Shown here piece after piece: positions 12,101 to 27,100 of a DNA stretch of 64,000 bases (within the stretch, counting starts at the first letter, position 1; every line of letters begins with the position of its first letter). The position numbers and the translations under genes were made by a program. Below the pieces are notes generated by a model. The model did not search any database. It saw only the letters and a program-made list of their open reading frames with translations, and was not told the origin of the DNA. Origin of the DNA: Callaeas wilsoni (lineage: Eukaryota > Chordata > Aves > Passeriformes > Callaeidae); contig VWPU01002962.1 of assembly GCA_013398955.1 (NCBI GenBank), positions 1-64,000 on the forward strand, written 5' to 3'.

Positions 12101-15100
12101 CATGTTCTGTATGATTACTGAGAGCAGTTAATTTTTAAAAATGCTGCTCTTTCCTCCATCTAAAGTATAGTAAACCTCTTCTGTGTTACTCTGTCTGCTT
12201 ATGGATGTGGCTTGGCTGTTTGGAGGCTTTGCAAATGATAAAAACCCCCTCTGACCCCGTTCCAGCTTACCCCAGAAAGAAGTGATTGCCCTAGGACTGA
12301 GTAGCTGGTGATGGAGTAGCACCATAGCGAGGGCATGATGAAGCTGCTGCTGAGGCATGTCCTGTGTTTCAGTTATGGGTGTAGCCCGTGGTGCAGATAC
12401 ACTATGGCAGAAGAGTGCTTCCGGAGAACAAACGAGGTCTTATTCCCTTGCCTTTTCTGACTTAGAACCCTGAATGAACAAATCAGAGCAAGGCCAATAC
12501 ATGCTCCTCTGCGAATACTTAATAAAATATTGTGGTGCTTGTAGGCAGTGACAACAAATGCTTTTGAAATTTAGCACTGACAACTTTAAAACCAAGAACA
12601 ACAGCAAAAAGGTCTAGCCTGGGTCTATTGTGTCCTCAAGGCAATTGCTTTTAATGCCTTGTGGAGGCTGCCTTGGAACAGAGGCTAGACAGAGTGAACG
12701 GATAAAGGGCAGGTATTTATTGAAAGGCGTTCACAGGATACACCTTGGGCAGTGCAGGAGTCTTGTAGAGACTACACGCAGGATGGATGACAGTCACACG
12801 TTTTTGGGACAGATATAAGTTTTGTCCATTTGCACATCAGAGGTTAATTGTCCAATTACAGCTTCAGGCAGTGCAGTCCCATTGTCCCAGTTTGCTCCTC
12901 CCAACTCTTGTTTACGTTTCTCAGGGCCTGAAACAGAGAGGTGTCCTTGATTCTCAGGCCTAGAGAGGAATTGTTGTGTCTGACCAAAATGGGAAAACAA
13001 TTTATATGGAGTTCAGAGTTATACATTAAAGAATTGCAGGATTACAAATATATGAAAATATAAAAGCTAAAATCCTAAGGCATCAGTTTCCTCAGAACTC
13101 AGGGGTGCCCATGGGATTACAGCAACAGGCTCATCTGGGGATGAGGGAGGAGCAGGTAACCTGAAGCCCACTGAGCTGGCACAGTGGTGAGATCCTTGTA
13201 GAGGCTGGGAGAACACTTGTGTGATGGTGCACAGACCTCAGAGTTGGCAAAGTCAGGGTTACAGGATGTTATTGACAGTTGCTCCATGGCTGAAGCTGTT
13301 GTTTACCATATTAACTTGACAGTATTATTCAAAATTATTCATAAGGCAAACTTGAATGAGCTTTTAGCTGGGGGTTAAGGAAGAGAAAGCATTTTGATCA
13401 CATTCTTTCTTTCTGAAGTCTCTTTGCTTCTTGGTAGGAGAGGTGGATCTTCGTTTTTGCGCATTCCTTATAATGAGATAGACGATGGGGCTTCCAGATT
13501 AAAATATTTGGATATCTGGTTAATCTCTCTTTCTCAGCAACTTTGTGCTGGTGAACCACTTTCTCCTATTTGTCATGCAATTCAAATGTTACTTCTTAAG
13601 ACCAGTGGGAAAATAGAGCCATCTTTGAGCAAAGTTTTTATCTTGGATGGCCACTTTTCTCCATTTCCACCCTTTTACAGGGGTGAATAAGAAGTTTTCA
13701 GCCATGCCTCATATCTGAAATGATTCTTGATTTCTTTTTGAAAACACAGTGCTGTTTTCTGATTACACTTTCCTATTAATAAGTGCAAGGGAGACAAAAT
13801 AACTAGTACAGCTTAGCTAAGGCTTGGGGTAGGGAGTACACTTGTGACTGACAGTGTTTGTCCACATGTTTTCACCTGCCTACCCTGGGAGATCCTGTGT
13901 TAGATTTGAAGTGGACAAGCCACCATCTTCCTACCTGACAGCCAAGAAGCCAGTGGCAGCCTGGACTCCGTGTGGGCATTTGAGTCCAGCAGCTGAGCCA
14001 AACTGTGTCATGGTTTTTGTTAGGAGAGATGTGGGTCTCCTCCACTGGATTTGTATGGTGGCTGCAGGAGGCAATAGTTCAGTACTTATCCTTCATGAAG
14101 CACTATGGATTTGCAGAGAAAAGTCAGTGTTGCTGTTTGTTCTGTTTCCTGCTCTAGATACCTGCTTATGCTTATCCAGGGGCTTGCGTGCCTCAGATCC
14201 TGGGAAGAGGCCACTTTTAATTTAGGGCATATGACAGATTACCAGTTACCAGCTGGGGTTTCGCCGACTGTGAGTTTGTGAGCTCTGCAACCCTTTGCGA
14301 AAGTCTCGTAACATTTCTGTGCCTCTGTCTCTCACTGAAATGGTGGTGATATGTACATGATGGGGCGTGATCTAAGATTTATTTAGGTAACATCCATTAT
14401 TAGATCAGAGATTCTAGAGAATCATTGAATATTGAATGAATATGTGTTCACTGTGGAAGGAAAAGGACTCCTTCCAAACTCATGTTCACTGTGTAACAAG
14501 GTCCAGCAGTGCCTTAACTGCTATGGAATTTCCCTTGTCCTTGTGCTCCAGAAGTTGCCAGGAGATGTAACACCACAGATACTTGAGTTGTCCTCCTGTC
14601 TGCTATTCTGTTACTTGTATTTGGAGATAGAAGTTGGAAATAGTGGAGTCAGGTCTTGTGATAACATTTGGAGAAGAAAAGAAAAGAGAGTAAGGCCAAA
14701 CCTGGCCAAAACACTTATATTGGATTTTTCATTTGGGGGAGAAGGGAAAGAAAAAGGAATGTTTGGAGGAAGATGTTTAATTGGTTTTCTTCTCACATCT
14801 CCTACTTCCCTGCAGTACCACTCACTCCGTATGAGAGCCTTCCACTTTCTTAGTGCCCTCTTTGAAAGATGGCACTGTCCTGATCTGTAAAAGAGAGTCG
14901 GCTACAACACCACTAATGTCAGGTTTCTGTAATTTTGTAGAGCACGTGACTAGATACAAAGTAGGTGCCTCTTCTTGAAATGCACATCTACAGTCTTGAA
15001 TAACACAAGGTTTGAAAGACTTTGGGCATAAAACACTCTCTGTATGCTTGTCTCAGTGTGTTAACAAAGGATAGATTGTATATTCTTGTACTCATTTTGA

Positions 15101-18100
15101 CCAGTAGACTTTCTGTTCTAATTGCAGAAGGCTGTTGCAGTCTGAACGTGTCGCTTGTTTACAATTTTTATCAGTACTTCCTAATTTTGAGTGGCAAGAT
15201 GTATGTTTTCTTTCTGTCTTATCCTAAACATTATCTGCAACAACAGCAAAATCAAGCATTGGTCAGGCTTTCCTGCTTATTTGCTGTGTTAAAGAAATGT
15301 CCATGGCAACTGCATCCAAATGTCAAAGAACTTTTTATGTCAGAATTACTTTTTATGTATTTATTCTTGAAAAGTAAATTGTGTATAAGTTCTTGGTTTA
15401 ATTCATTCAAGAGTGATACCCTGCCTCCTTTGCATCTGTCTGCTTTCAGTTTTTTCTAGAGGTGGCTGTAAAGGCAAGAAAAGCTAATAATGTGTCTTGA
15501 ATGTGAAGAACATAAGAAGAACATTTTCCATTTGTATCTACAAGGCATTTAGTTTTCTTCCCCCCACAAATTTCCCTGGTTTATCTCTACAGACTAGTGA
15601 CACCAAAAAATGCATCCTGTTTCACTTGTTGGCAGCATAAGAAAAAATCTTACAATTGTGTGCCTGTGACATCCTAGAAATTTCTGAGGCATGGTTTCTT
15701 GCTGACATTTTTTCTAAACCCACAATCTACCAAGGATGAAAACTGTTCTTGTTCTTAGGTTTGATCACGTATATAGAGATGTAAAAAGCAGCAACACCAC
15801 AAGATTGTACAAGAAGAGGGCCCCCATGAGCTTACATGTGGTTGCTTTTTTCTTTTGGAGGTTGTAGGTTTCTGTTTGAGGGCGAGTTTTCAATCATGCA
15901 TACAAGATGCTTTTAAAACTAACATTAGCAGCCTTGCTATTATACACCTGAAGAACCTTCTTCCGTGGAAAGTCATAAGACTTTTCTTTGCAGATACAAA
16001 TGTCTAGCTTCTTTGCATATACAACATTTTTTTTCGATTATTCTTTCAGTCAAATGGGCATAGAGGCCTTGTGAATGTAGGGAATTATCTTTTGTCCTTT
16101 GTTTAGCTGCTGTTAGCTCTCTTTTTGTGCTTGGAACTTGGGTGTGTATTTCGTCTGAAGCTGTGATTTTTAACATGTCTTTGTGTAGGTGAAAGAATCC
16201 TGGGATAATCTTAGTTTATACATTTTGGAAGAAAAATGCAGTTGTAAGTATGCACTGCATTAAGGGTCAAGAGGGGTTTTTTAAGCCTGTGACAGACCAG
16301 GAGGGCCTGAAAAACTGTAGACACAGGAAGTGCCTCTCTGTATTAATGTAAAGCAAGGCAGAAAGCTCTCAGGTGGATGAGATGCAGCTGCCAGGATCTG
16401 GGGCTTGGAGGAAATCTAGTGCAAGTTTCTGGACTATGCTGTCAAGGGATTCCCGTGAGACCTTGGATAAGCAACTTTGACTGCTCTCTGCAGCGAGATG
16501 GGAGCGGTGCTGTGGGCACTTTGGCACCACTGGGCTGCAGGGCCGGCTGAACGAGGGCAGACAAGTGCTTGATGTGTGTGGTGTAAGTTAAGTGACTCAG
16601 CACGGTACCAGAGAAATCTAGCCCGTATGGAGGGTACCTCCTAGGGAAGTGTTGAAGTTGCAGGAGTGTCTGAAATCTCTCAACTGCTTGAAATCACCAA
16701 AGTTGGTGCTGTCGGGACACGCTGCCTTGGCTTAGTAGTTTCAGAATCACTTTTCAAAGAGTGACACCTAATCTAATATCAAAATATAAGCATAACATGG
16801 ATTTTTCTTAAACAAAAAAGGTACAGAAGGCAGGACTCTTGATTCATCTTAGTTCAGCTGTTTTTTTGTCTACTAGCAAGACCTATGTTTCTTCTCTCCC
16901 AGGAAAATTACTGGTATACCCAGCAGAAAACACTGGTTTGTGTGAGATTCTTAGTGGTCCAGTAAAGCTGAGAGATTCATGCTGTGCTGTCCCCCCTGGA
17001 AAGAGTCTGGTCAGCTGGATGAGTTGTACTGGGTTACAGTGCCTGCCCGAAACCCATTTACATGGTTTAGTCTGTGGTGTTTTTTCATGTACATTGATTC
17101 TAAGCAAGGACTGGAAAAGAGACTTTCCTTCTCTGGGGAAGAATTGGGAGTATTTCTACTTTTCACAGAAACCTATTAGACAGGGAAGGAGAAGTAAAGA
17201 AAGAGTGTAAGTAATGTATATAGTGGTCTGACTAAACTCTTTAACCACTAAGCTGTTACACAGAAGTCTATCTGATCTCCACTCTTTTTAAAAAATGTGT
17301 TGCTGCTGTATTTTATGTGTAAATAATGCTGGCAGAGATTTCTAGCTCTCTGGGGAACATGGCTGGAGAAGCACTGAGTCGTGGGAGTTACAGGGACAAG
17401 GTTTTTGCAGGGCTGACTTGTGAGCTGTATGACAAAGAACTTGATATTGTTAAGCCAAAGACTCATCAGGGTTAGTGGTTAGCTGCAGTGCTGAAGATGG
17501 AAACTTGTATGTGCTTTTGGTGACTTTATCACTGTGTCATTCCTGAGTGGGGAGACTAGGGGCTGAAGACTATAGTTTGGGATTTTTCTGGTAATGTGCT
17601 GTGGTTTTTTTAGGATGCAAAGCTACATTTACATAACTACAAGTAAGGGTAGAAGCCCCCATGTGCTTAGGTATTCTAGAAAATCCTGCTGAGTATTTGT
17701 CTCTTGCTAACTTCCTGCTGAATTACATGTCTAGTCTGCTAAGACATTTTAAAAAATTCCATTACATATCTTCTGGAGACTTCACCTGTGGCTTTCGCTG
17801 CTTCAGATCTCTGTCTGGGAAGTGGAAGTAATATTGTTTCCTGAAGCATAGCCCTTACCACAGGGGATTGTTTGGAGAGCAGCGTGTTAAGAAATGGGAG
17901 GTGAGAGGCTATTACATGGGAGCCACTCCGAAGTGGCTGTGTTTATCTAATAGGGCAGTATGCTAGGGGCAGAGAGCTCTTTGCCAAGACAGTTCTGTCC
18001 TCCTTTTGTTTCCCATGTGAATTCTGCTATCTTCCGTCCCAGCTGCAGTTAACAGGTTCCAGTAATGTACCTTTCAGTGGTAATGCAGTCAGAGCTTTGA

Positions 18101-21100
18101 TTTGTATTGAGGAAGTTTGCCTGTGGTAGTCTATCTTCTCAGCCTCTGTCCTCCATTTGCACAATGGGTTAATCCTACTTTTTTATCAGGGTGGGATTTT
18201 TTGGGGAACACTGTAACAAAATTTCTTACTTCATGGTAGTATTCATGCCACCTATGTGCCCAAACCTTTACAGTGCATGTATAGCTGTACAGGCAGTGGT
18301 TGTAGCACGGTGGGATCTTGGTTCTTTGGTACAAGCAATTACATTGTGAAGTTGGGGAAGATACGGGGTTTGATACACTTGTCTGTGCTGGGTGGTTCTG
18401 TGTGGGACTATGCAGAATTAGTCTGAGGCAGGCTCTTGGTGTAGCTGTCAAATAGGTAGTTTCCCAGTCTCTTTTTAACCACAATTGTATTTTTACCTGC
18501 CCACTAGACAAGGAATTCCTCAAGGCTCTTTCTTGATTTATTTGTTGCAGAGATTGAAGGAAGGAGGGTAATGACAATGTGAGATGTCAAATGATTAGGC
18601 AAACCAGCTTCATATTCAGTAGTGAGGGTCACAGCTTTGACTGAATCATCACTCCTCAGTATATGAATACCCTACACGAGAGAAGCTGTAAATGTAATTT
18701 AAGCATAAATGCAATGGACTTTTGAAGAGAAGTACTAGTCTAAGGACTCTCTTCAACACCATATAAAAGAAATGTTTTGTATCTGGTTCTCTCCAATGAA
18801 ACGCTGCTCTACTTTTCCACTTTGGTGAAGCAGTGGAATTTAGGTGGTAAAGCAGGTCACTTTCTGTATTCAAGCATCAGTTTGTTTCTATGTATTGTGG
18901 TTACCCTCCCTCAGAAGGGAGTCAAATTTGCATGCAGAACAGCTATGAATTTAACAAAACTATGATATCTCTCAGTGTACAGTCTAGGTTAGTCAGTAGA
19001 GCTGGAGAAAGTCTGATTTACAGCCATATCACATAAGCCCTACACAGGTTCTGTGGTAGATGTTGAGAGTAATTCTGTATTGCTTTTAGACTGCAGAAAA
19101 ATGGCATCTATTTTGAAGACTTTGTTTATAGGTACAGAGTTAAGATAAAGCGGTGTTTGGTGCATGTGGATGGTATTTAAGAGTATGACTGAAGTACACA
19201 CAGGTGTGCTTTAACTGCTGTTGAACAGACTTGCTCAGGTCCTAATAACTGAGGAGTTGGCAAGGTTTTACTGTGCTGATTATTTTATCCAGCTCCTTGG
19301 GCTATTCTGTAGCTAGTTTAAGGCAACTTTGGTTTTGTGTTCAGGAGCAGAAGTTATACTTGTGATGGTAAAAGTAATTGTATCCCTTGTTGGTGACATA
19401 AAAAATAAATGTTTTCTCACTTCTCTTTCTCTTGCTTTCACCCGCACTTGGTGTGTTATAGTAGTAATAATGGACTTATTTCAATAAATAAATCAGTAAT
19501 TTTAAAATTATTTCACTTTATATTATACATAAAGTATAGTATTTTCCAGCTTACTCTCTCATCTTCACTGAAGCTCACACAAAGGAAGCATGGTCTGAGC
19601 TATCTGCTTGTCATCAAACCTATTTTCCATCTTACTCCTCCCAGCATTTTCTGCTTCTTTTGTGAAAAACAGGTAATGATTTTACACAAGCAGGTTTGCA
19701 AACAGTCAGTAGGTAGTTCCGTAGTTCCTTTCTTGTATTTCTGGCAAATTTCTAATGCAAACAGAATAGCTTGACTAAGTCTCTAATTGTCATGGGAAGC
19801 TGCTGTTACAAAAAGGAGTAATTATAGTTTGTGCAAAACAGATTTTCATAAACGAGAATATATCCAACTTCTGTGTATTTTTGTGGGTAAAAATGTTAGG
19901 ATTTGAATGAGTATTTTTCATGTAAATGCTTGCCTGAAACCTTTTTGATTAAAAGAGTGGCAAGATTACAGACCTAGCAAGCTAAATATGAAGTTAACAA
20001 GCCCAGAGACTGCATTTTGGTAAAGCATAGAATTATTTCATGGCAAAAAGCCAGAAATCCATTAAATCCACAACAAACCAGGCATGGAAATGTGGTTTTG
20101 CTGTCTCTCATCCTGTCTGCTATAACTGAAAAAACCTACATTGTTTTGTGAGTGTGGGTTTTTCTTCACAGTTTTGACCACAGCATTTAATTTCTTCATT
20201 TGACCGATACTGACTTGGTATGTCTGCCACTAATTTGCACTAGTTTGTATTTATTTATTGTTTTGAATTCACTGTGAATTTGGGTATTGGTGATTTGATT
20301 TACCAGATATCTAACAGGTGGCTCTAAAGGCTAGTTGATACTTCAAGCTAAGCCAATCATGAGGCTAATGTGAGAGGTGAAAAGTTTAGGATATGATTGA
20401 TAAGAATATGACTTGGTTGCAGTGTAGTGGAGGAAGTGAAACAGGGTGCCTCACCTTGCCCAGGGTACTACTGTTATCTCTAATAAGATGAGCAGCTTGA
20501 CAGAAATGCTTCTGCGTGGTCTCTTCCCTTAACTGTGCTTTTGTTTTCTGACTCAAAGGAGTGTTCAGAAAAAGTCTTGTCTTGGAGAATTTGTGTGTCT
20601 AGGACTGGAGTTTTCTGTGCACTTCAAGCAGGCAGAAGATGGTGGTGGTAGTGGAAGGGGTGATCCTGCATTTGGATCAACCCTGTGGTGAACTGGGTCT
20701 GGGATGGCATTTGTATTTCAAAAAAATAAGTGTTTCATTTGGAAGTGAGCTCTGCGTTAATGTGGATAAATTCATTGCTTAGTTTACCACGTGCCCACAA
20801 AAATGCTATCAATAGAAGGATGGGGCAATCAAGAGTAGCTGGATTAAGGGAGAGCCTCTTCTATGCCTGGTACATCACAATTGGTGAGTGTGTAATCCAT
20901 GTTTTTGGCCCAGACATATTTATAGTAGGGGATCATGGGTGTCAAACTGGTACAACTTTGTGAAGGAATCTTGTTCTGACTGATGCTTCTTTTGATAACA
21001 TGTTTAAGGAGAACTGCTTTGATCACATGGTTAATCTGTTTAGAGAGTTATTTACCCCCTGTATTTGCTTACATTTGATGTGTTTTCCATGTTCTAGATG

Positions 21101-24100
21101 TTCCTATTAGAGTTTGTAGGTGTACTATCATGAGAAGCACATTTAACATATGGTGTGTCTTAATCATTTGTCTGAAATTAATGCAGTTCATAGTAGCTCT
21201 CCACAAAGTGTGATCCCACAGGAGTTACACACTGTAAAATGTTCCATGAAATCTACGTTTCCTAACCAGAGAATTCTGCTTGCTCCATTCCTCCTGTTCT
21301 GCTTTTTATGGCATTGTCTTAAACTTTGCTTCTCTACAAAAAGTTATTTTATGTTGAAATCCCTTTTAGATGAAGAGTATTTGAAAATTTCAGTAGTGCT
21401 GATGTAATTTAAGGATAAATGCCATTAGGTGTTTCTTGGCTCAGGTTCTGTCTGTTCTGGTAGGAGTTTTACTGGGGGAATGCCATTCAAATGAATTGAA
21501 CATCAAGACATAGTTAGAGTATCCAGCTGTCTTGGACAAGGGAATTTTTGTGAACATATTAAGCATGCATGTCTCACAAATGTCTTAGCATTTGCTTTAC
21601 AAATGTGTCTTCTTAGGAAGGCTAAAAAGAGAATTGTAAACTACTTGATTATTTTAGATCTGTTTCCCTAGTGAAACCACCACTTGTTAGGTATTGATAT
21701 GTTAAAGGCTTAAATTACCTGTTCTTTCATTGCCCTTCACTTAGGAGGAAAAATAGCAAGAAATCGTAATTGTAGAAATGCTGAAATCTGAATAGCTGTT
21801 TTCAGCAGAGGTCATTATGATGAATGATGATTGAAATTATGAGCAATGACAATTTATATCAATATTTTCTTCTCAATAGGATTTGGAACTAGTCTTTTTT
21901 CTGTTGTTCCTCTTTGGAAAGCAGTATTCTGATGCATCAGGATTCCCCTCCTGTTTAGTTAGTTGATCCAGCAAGTCTTTTACGTGCAAAATACAAATAT
22001 GAATCAGAATCATCTGAGTGGTGGCAGAGATGTGTGAAGTGTGGAATGTCCAGTCTTTACCTGTTGGATGATTCTGCTCAGCTCCCCAGCTCTGTGGTAC
22101 TGTCCCTCATACTCTGAGGGCAACATGCTCCAGAGAGAGGGAATTGGGATCCGAACGGGCTGTCATCCATCGTATGCAGTATGGCATAACCTCCTAGTGA
22201 CAAGTTGCCCTTCCATAGAGAGCACTGGAAGTTTTCAGTTGGTTCTTCTGTAAGTCTGTGGCTTTAACATCTCAGGCATGAGGAAATCATGAGCCAACAC
22301 CTAACGCTGAAACTTGCATTTAAATTGGGAGTAAAAGAAAATGTGTCCTACTTGTACATCTCAGTATTTTAGTGTACTTTCACTTTTAGAGTGTCGATTT
22401 AACAAACAAAAAACTCTTTAGGTCAGAAAGGGAGAAGGGTGTCTTAAATGTACTCTGCTTCTCAGATGATCACTCTATTCCAGCAACTGGGATTTGATAG
22501 AGTATGAAACATTTCTTTATCTTGAGAAAGAATTAGCAGGTATCATACTTCACTTGATTTAAAACTTGAGGCACTAACATGCCTTATTTGAATTTCTGTC
22601 TTTGTAAGGATTCAAAATTGAAGCTTGATAATATCATTGCCACGGAATCCACTGCACTGTTTTTTTGTCTCTTTCAGGGATGTTGTTAGAATTGTGCTAT
22701 TCTGTATTGGCTTAAAAGGGGCAATATTTTCGTCTATTGTTTCAAATGCTAAAATCTGTTGTGTTAATCTGCAGAAATTGCATCTGAGTATTGCTCATTT
22801 TCATTGTAATGGAAAATGAGTTAAAATGTTGGTTCCTTTAAATGAATACCTTTTGTCTTTTTATTTCTTGAGCTAATTGATTGCTGTTTGTGATGTATTG
22901 TGAAATTTCTGGGTAGGAAGAAGAGAGGAACGATTGAATGTGATACACAGCAAAGTTTTCAAGCACTCTGAGAATACTTGTAGATGGAATTAACAAATCC
23001 ACCAAATAGATCAGTGTGTTTATTCCTAGTATTTTCTTTTCTGGAAGCAAACACAATCAAGTGTGACTATCAATGACTCAGATAAACTATGGGGGCTCCA
23101 CCTTTCATAACCTGCAGGGCTGAGGCCTGGAAACCAAAGGTGGAAGAGAAACAGTAGTCTTGTTCCTGATGCAGAAGGACTGATTCCTGGCTTCCAGATG
23201 AATGTGGAAGAAAATAAACTTGAGTTCAGCAGTCACATTGTATTTCTTGTTTTTGTGGGTGACTTCTGGTTGCCGCTTTTATCAGTTTATTGATTGGTTT
23301 TAAGTAGTTCATTAAAACCTGTAACAGCACAGTACTTGCCAGAGAAACTTAATTTTCTTTCTTGGCAGACTGTTGTTTGTTACCACTGGTTGCAGTGCTT
23401 TCTGCAAGTATCAAGACTGAGAAGTATAACTTTTTAGGTGTAACTGGAAGTCTGTCACAATCTTCGCAGTTCTCAACTGCGGTAGCATGTCAGCTTCTAA
23501 GTGCTGAACATTTGGTGCATGCTGCTCCAGAGAAAGCAGTGTAGCCATAATATGGAGAGTGGATGTGGGATAACAGGTACCTATAGCTATTTCTGAGTCT
23601 TCCTTTATATGTGTTCGCAGGCGAAATCCTGGCAAGGGTCAGGAAGTGGACATTGACATTTCTGTTTTGTAGTGGAAGTACTATTTCAGTGTTTATTTTA
23701 TGGTGACGTTTTTGAAAAAAAAAAAAAAATCAGAACCCTCTTTTGTAAGCACAGTATATGTAAATTTTAAAAGCATGGTTTCTTTTAGATTAAAATGCTA
23801 GATATTTTCACCTTTTCCATGAAATCTTGCCCCCTTAATATTTTTTCAGGACAGTTAAGGCCACCACCTCCAGTTAAACACAGGCCTACTGAGGACAGGT
23901 TTTTACTCTCTCAATTTTTTTTCCCTTTGTGTAGTTTTTGTGATACAACATTGAAACTACTGGTCTGCGGTATTCCTTTCTGACTAGTTTTCCTATCACT
24001 CATGTGAAACAAACTTGTGATGTAAATAAGTAAGTAGGAGACTTTTCTTGCTCCAACTAAATTAAAACTGGACACTAAAACCAATGTATGCATATAGCTG

Positions 24101-27100
24101 CAAGGACAGGCTCAGACTGGCTTGTGCCATTTCCAGCAGGTGCAGAACTGTGGTCAGACTCTTTGGCAGAGTGTGTGAGGGCAGAAATTGAGTAGTAAGA
24201 GATTGTGCATGTGCTGCTGTCTTTCAGCAGTTATGGGAAAGATTAAAATGGGAAATTCTGACCTAATTGCAGCTAGGAGACAGATGGAAAATAATGAACT
24301 TTGAGCTCAAGCTGCCTTAGTGTGGTGCCATAGCTCTATAAGCTTAAAACAATTTTTTTTTCCTGTATTTTTTTTAAACTGTGAGGTCACATCGTTCAAT
24401 TGGTAGAGGGTGGTGGAAACTTCTCATCCGTATGTAGTAAGGACATATTTCACAGAAAAAGTATTGCTGTGAAATGTTGAGGATTGCTTGTAGGTGAAGG
24501 CATAGTACCTTAAAGAAAACTTCAAAGCTGTACTGACGGAAACAGCATTTCCTGTGGCAGTGTCCTTTTACTCATTTCTGTCTGATTTTTCAGCAAGTGT
24601 TTCCTGCTGCCTTTGAGGAAGGGAAATTGAAGCCAGTCTTTGTCATTTCAAGTTCACTTGCAGCCTTTTTTCTGGGTGTTCTGCAGGTACATAGGGCAGG
24701 GCAGGATGCAGCTTGGTGGCTGCCTGAGCAACTGAAGAACTTTGGTAATCTCCAGGCTGTGCATTTCTGTTTCCCTGCTAGCTGATGTAAGTTGATATTA
24801 ACAAAAAAACATTGACTTCATCAGGTGACAGGCTTGATGCATGTTCATGTCACCCTACTTGACTTGCTTTTATTGTCCTAATCATGAATGATTCAGTATG
24901 TATCCGTTCTTGCTCAGTTCAGCTCCATGTGATTCTTGAGACATTAAATAAAAGCTGTGTCTTACCAATTCACTTCAGCAGCCCACAGAGTGGTATATAC
25001 ATTAGAAAATTGATTTTGAGAAGTCTGCCACTCCAGTTTATTGCTTATGCTGCTGTTTGTAGTATTTTTTGCAAAATAGGCAGCTAAATTAAGTTACATA
25101 ACACTAAATTGACTTGCAAGGGGAAAGTTACAGCACTTCATGAGCTTAGCTGGGATGTTTGTAAAAAAGTTGGTAGGAAAGTGGGGTGGAGAATGGTACC
25201 TGTGATTATTTGGCAGTCTGGTGGTGGTGGTTACATTCAGCTTGTATGTGTATTGCTCAAATTGTATCTCCTCAACATCAGCAGCTGGTGTAAGGAAGAT
25301 CTTTTTTGTTTAGTATCCTTCTTACCACAGAAGGTAAGAAGGTCTTTTCCCTCCACTTGCTTTGACTACAAGACTAAGCTCTTTGTGTCTTGGTTTCCAA
25401 ACACCATTCCTTTAGGGCTGAAGAGAAATTTGATATTCGAGGCTTGTAGTATTTCCTCCAGTTCTGTAGAAGTGGAGTAAGCACTTCCAGACAAAAGTCT
25501 GTGATTAAAACAAAACACATTCTTCTTTATGAATGAAGAGTTAATTTTCTGTGAAATACTAAGATTAGCTTTTTTGCTTGCTTTATTCAGAATCGTGATA
25601 TGTTTCATACAGTGTAATAACGTTTTTTTGTTCTCACTAATTTGTGAAATGCTTGTTTAGGGTGTGTGCATGTGTTCTTGGTAAGCACTTAATAAACTAG
25701 ATTGATCTTTTTGGCAAAGGCTGCATTGTGTAGAACAAATTAAACCTGAAATAACAGTTGTTTCAGATTATTTTTCTGAAAGCGTAATTGCATATATTCT
25801 TCTTCCTACTGGCTGCTGAAATGGGTTTCCCAATAATGTTTTATTATTCTGGTTTATTTCAACAATACATATATAGTAGTTTTGTTTCCATTCCACTGAC
25901 AAACCTAGAGCCTCCAGTGGTAATTCTTTACCAGCAATTTTTTATAATTGTAATAACCATGGAACTTTGTGAAATATAGTAGAAATATTTTCCCAAAGTT
26001 TATGTGCTATAAATAAAATCCCAATTTTCTTTTTTCCACAGAAACTTTTATGTTTTTTTCCTAGGAAAAAGGGAGGGCAAATAGATATTTTTAAGCAACA
26101 AATTTATTCTGAACTCCCTATCTGTTAGAACACTCCTGAATACTTTACTATCTAGAGTTTATATGACTCTTGCTTCTTTTTTAATCTCCATCAGTGCTAA
26201 GATATTTGGACATACGCTAAAATGCTAATTAAGGCACTTGAACATACTTAACCGAGTGCTTATGTCCTATTTTAGCTGTGTGTGGCAAGGGTAAATTGAA
26301 TTAAACCACTACCTTTCCATCCTGAAAGGGATTTAGGAGTCTAATGGTCCATCACATGCTCCTCTTTTCCTGCAGCTGATAGCTGTGGAGCCATGGTTGT
26401 ACTCCAAGGACCAGCTTTCAGGAGGCCCCTTCACAGTCTGGGTCACCTCATGTGGCCTAAGGTGTAGTCTTGTCTACAGGCTTATCTTTGAACATTTTTC
26501 AGAATGCTTTGTAGGCACTTGTGAACTTAAGGTGTCAGGTTTTTGGGTGTATTTGGGAAATAAAATACCATTTAACCATCAGGTCAAAAAGATTTCGTTG
26601 TCTTGAATCAGAAACCTAAAGCTTTTGCTCTTGTGTTGAATCCCTGTAACAATGCTGAGGGACTGCTAGCTGGTTCGGGTCTTCATAACTTTACTGGGAT
26701 CAGATTCTGGTGCAGTGATTCTATTATCATCTCTTTGTACTCAGAGAAAAAGAAAAAAGTTAACATTGTAGTTAATAAATATTTAATCTTTCTCTTTTTA
26801 AAAATAATGTCACGTAAGTGGCTATGAAAAGAGATCAAAATTTTTAAAATAGTGTCTTGTAGGTGTCTCCCAAAGGATGCAAACAATACAAGCTTGCATT
26901 ACATAAGCAAAAAGGTGATTTGAGCCCAAGCTTTTCCTTCCTGCCTTTCCTTCATCGTTTCTGGTTCCATGCCGTCGTGTTTTTATGCACAACCAAGCAT
27001 CTTTTGTGTTCAGGGAAAGGAGTAATAGAAGTGTTGGTGTTTGTTAACAGATTTGACAAACTGTGGCAGCAAAAGCTATCTTTTTTATATTTTGGCATGA

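Noticed and set aside
14432..14890. 152-codon plus-strand open frame in intron 4
   Set aside because: Starts in ordinary intron, no homology recognised, overlapping open frames on both strands; consistent with chance.
18131..18577. 148-codon antisense open frame in intron 4
   Set aside because: No family resemblance, no splice or regulatory context, many overlapping small frames nearby.
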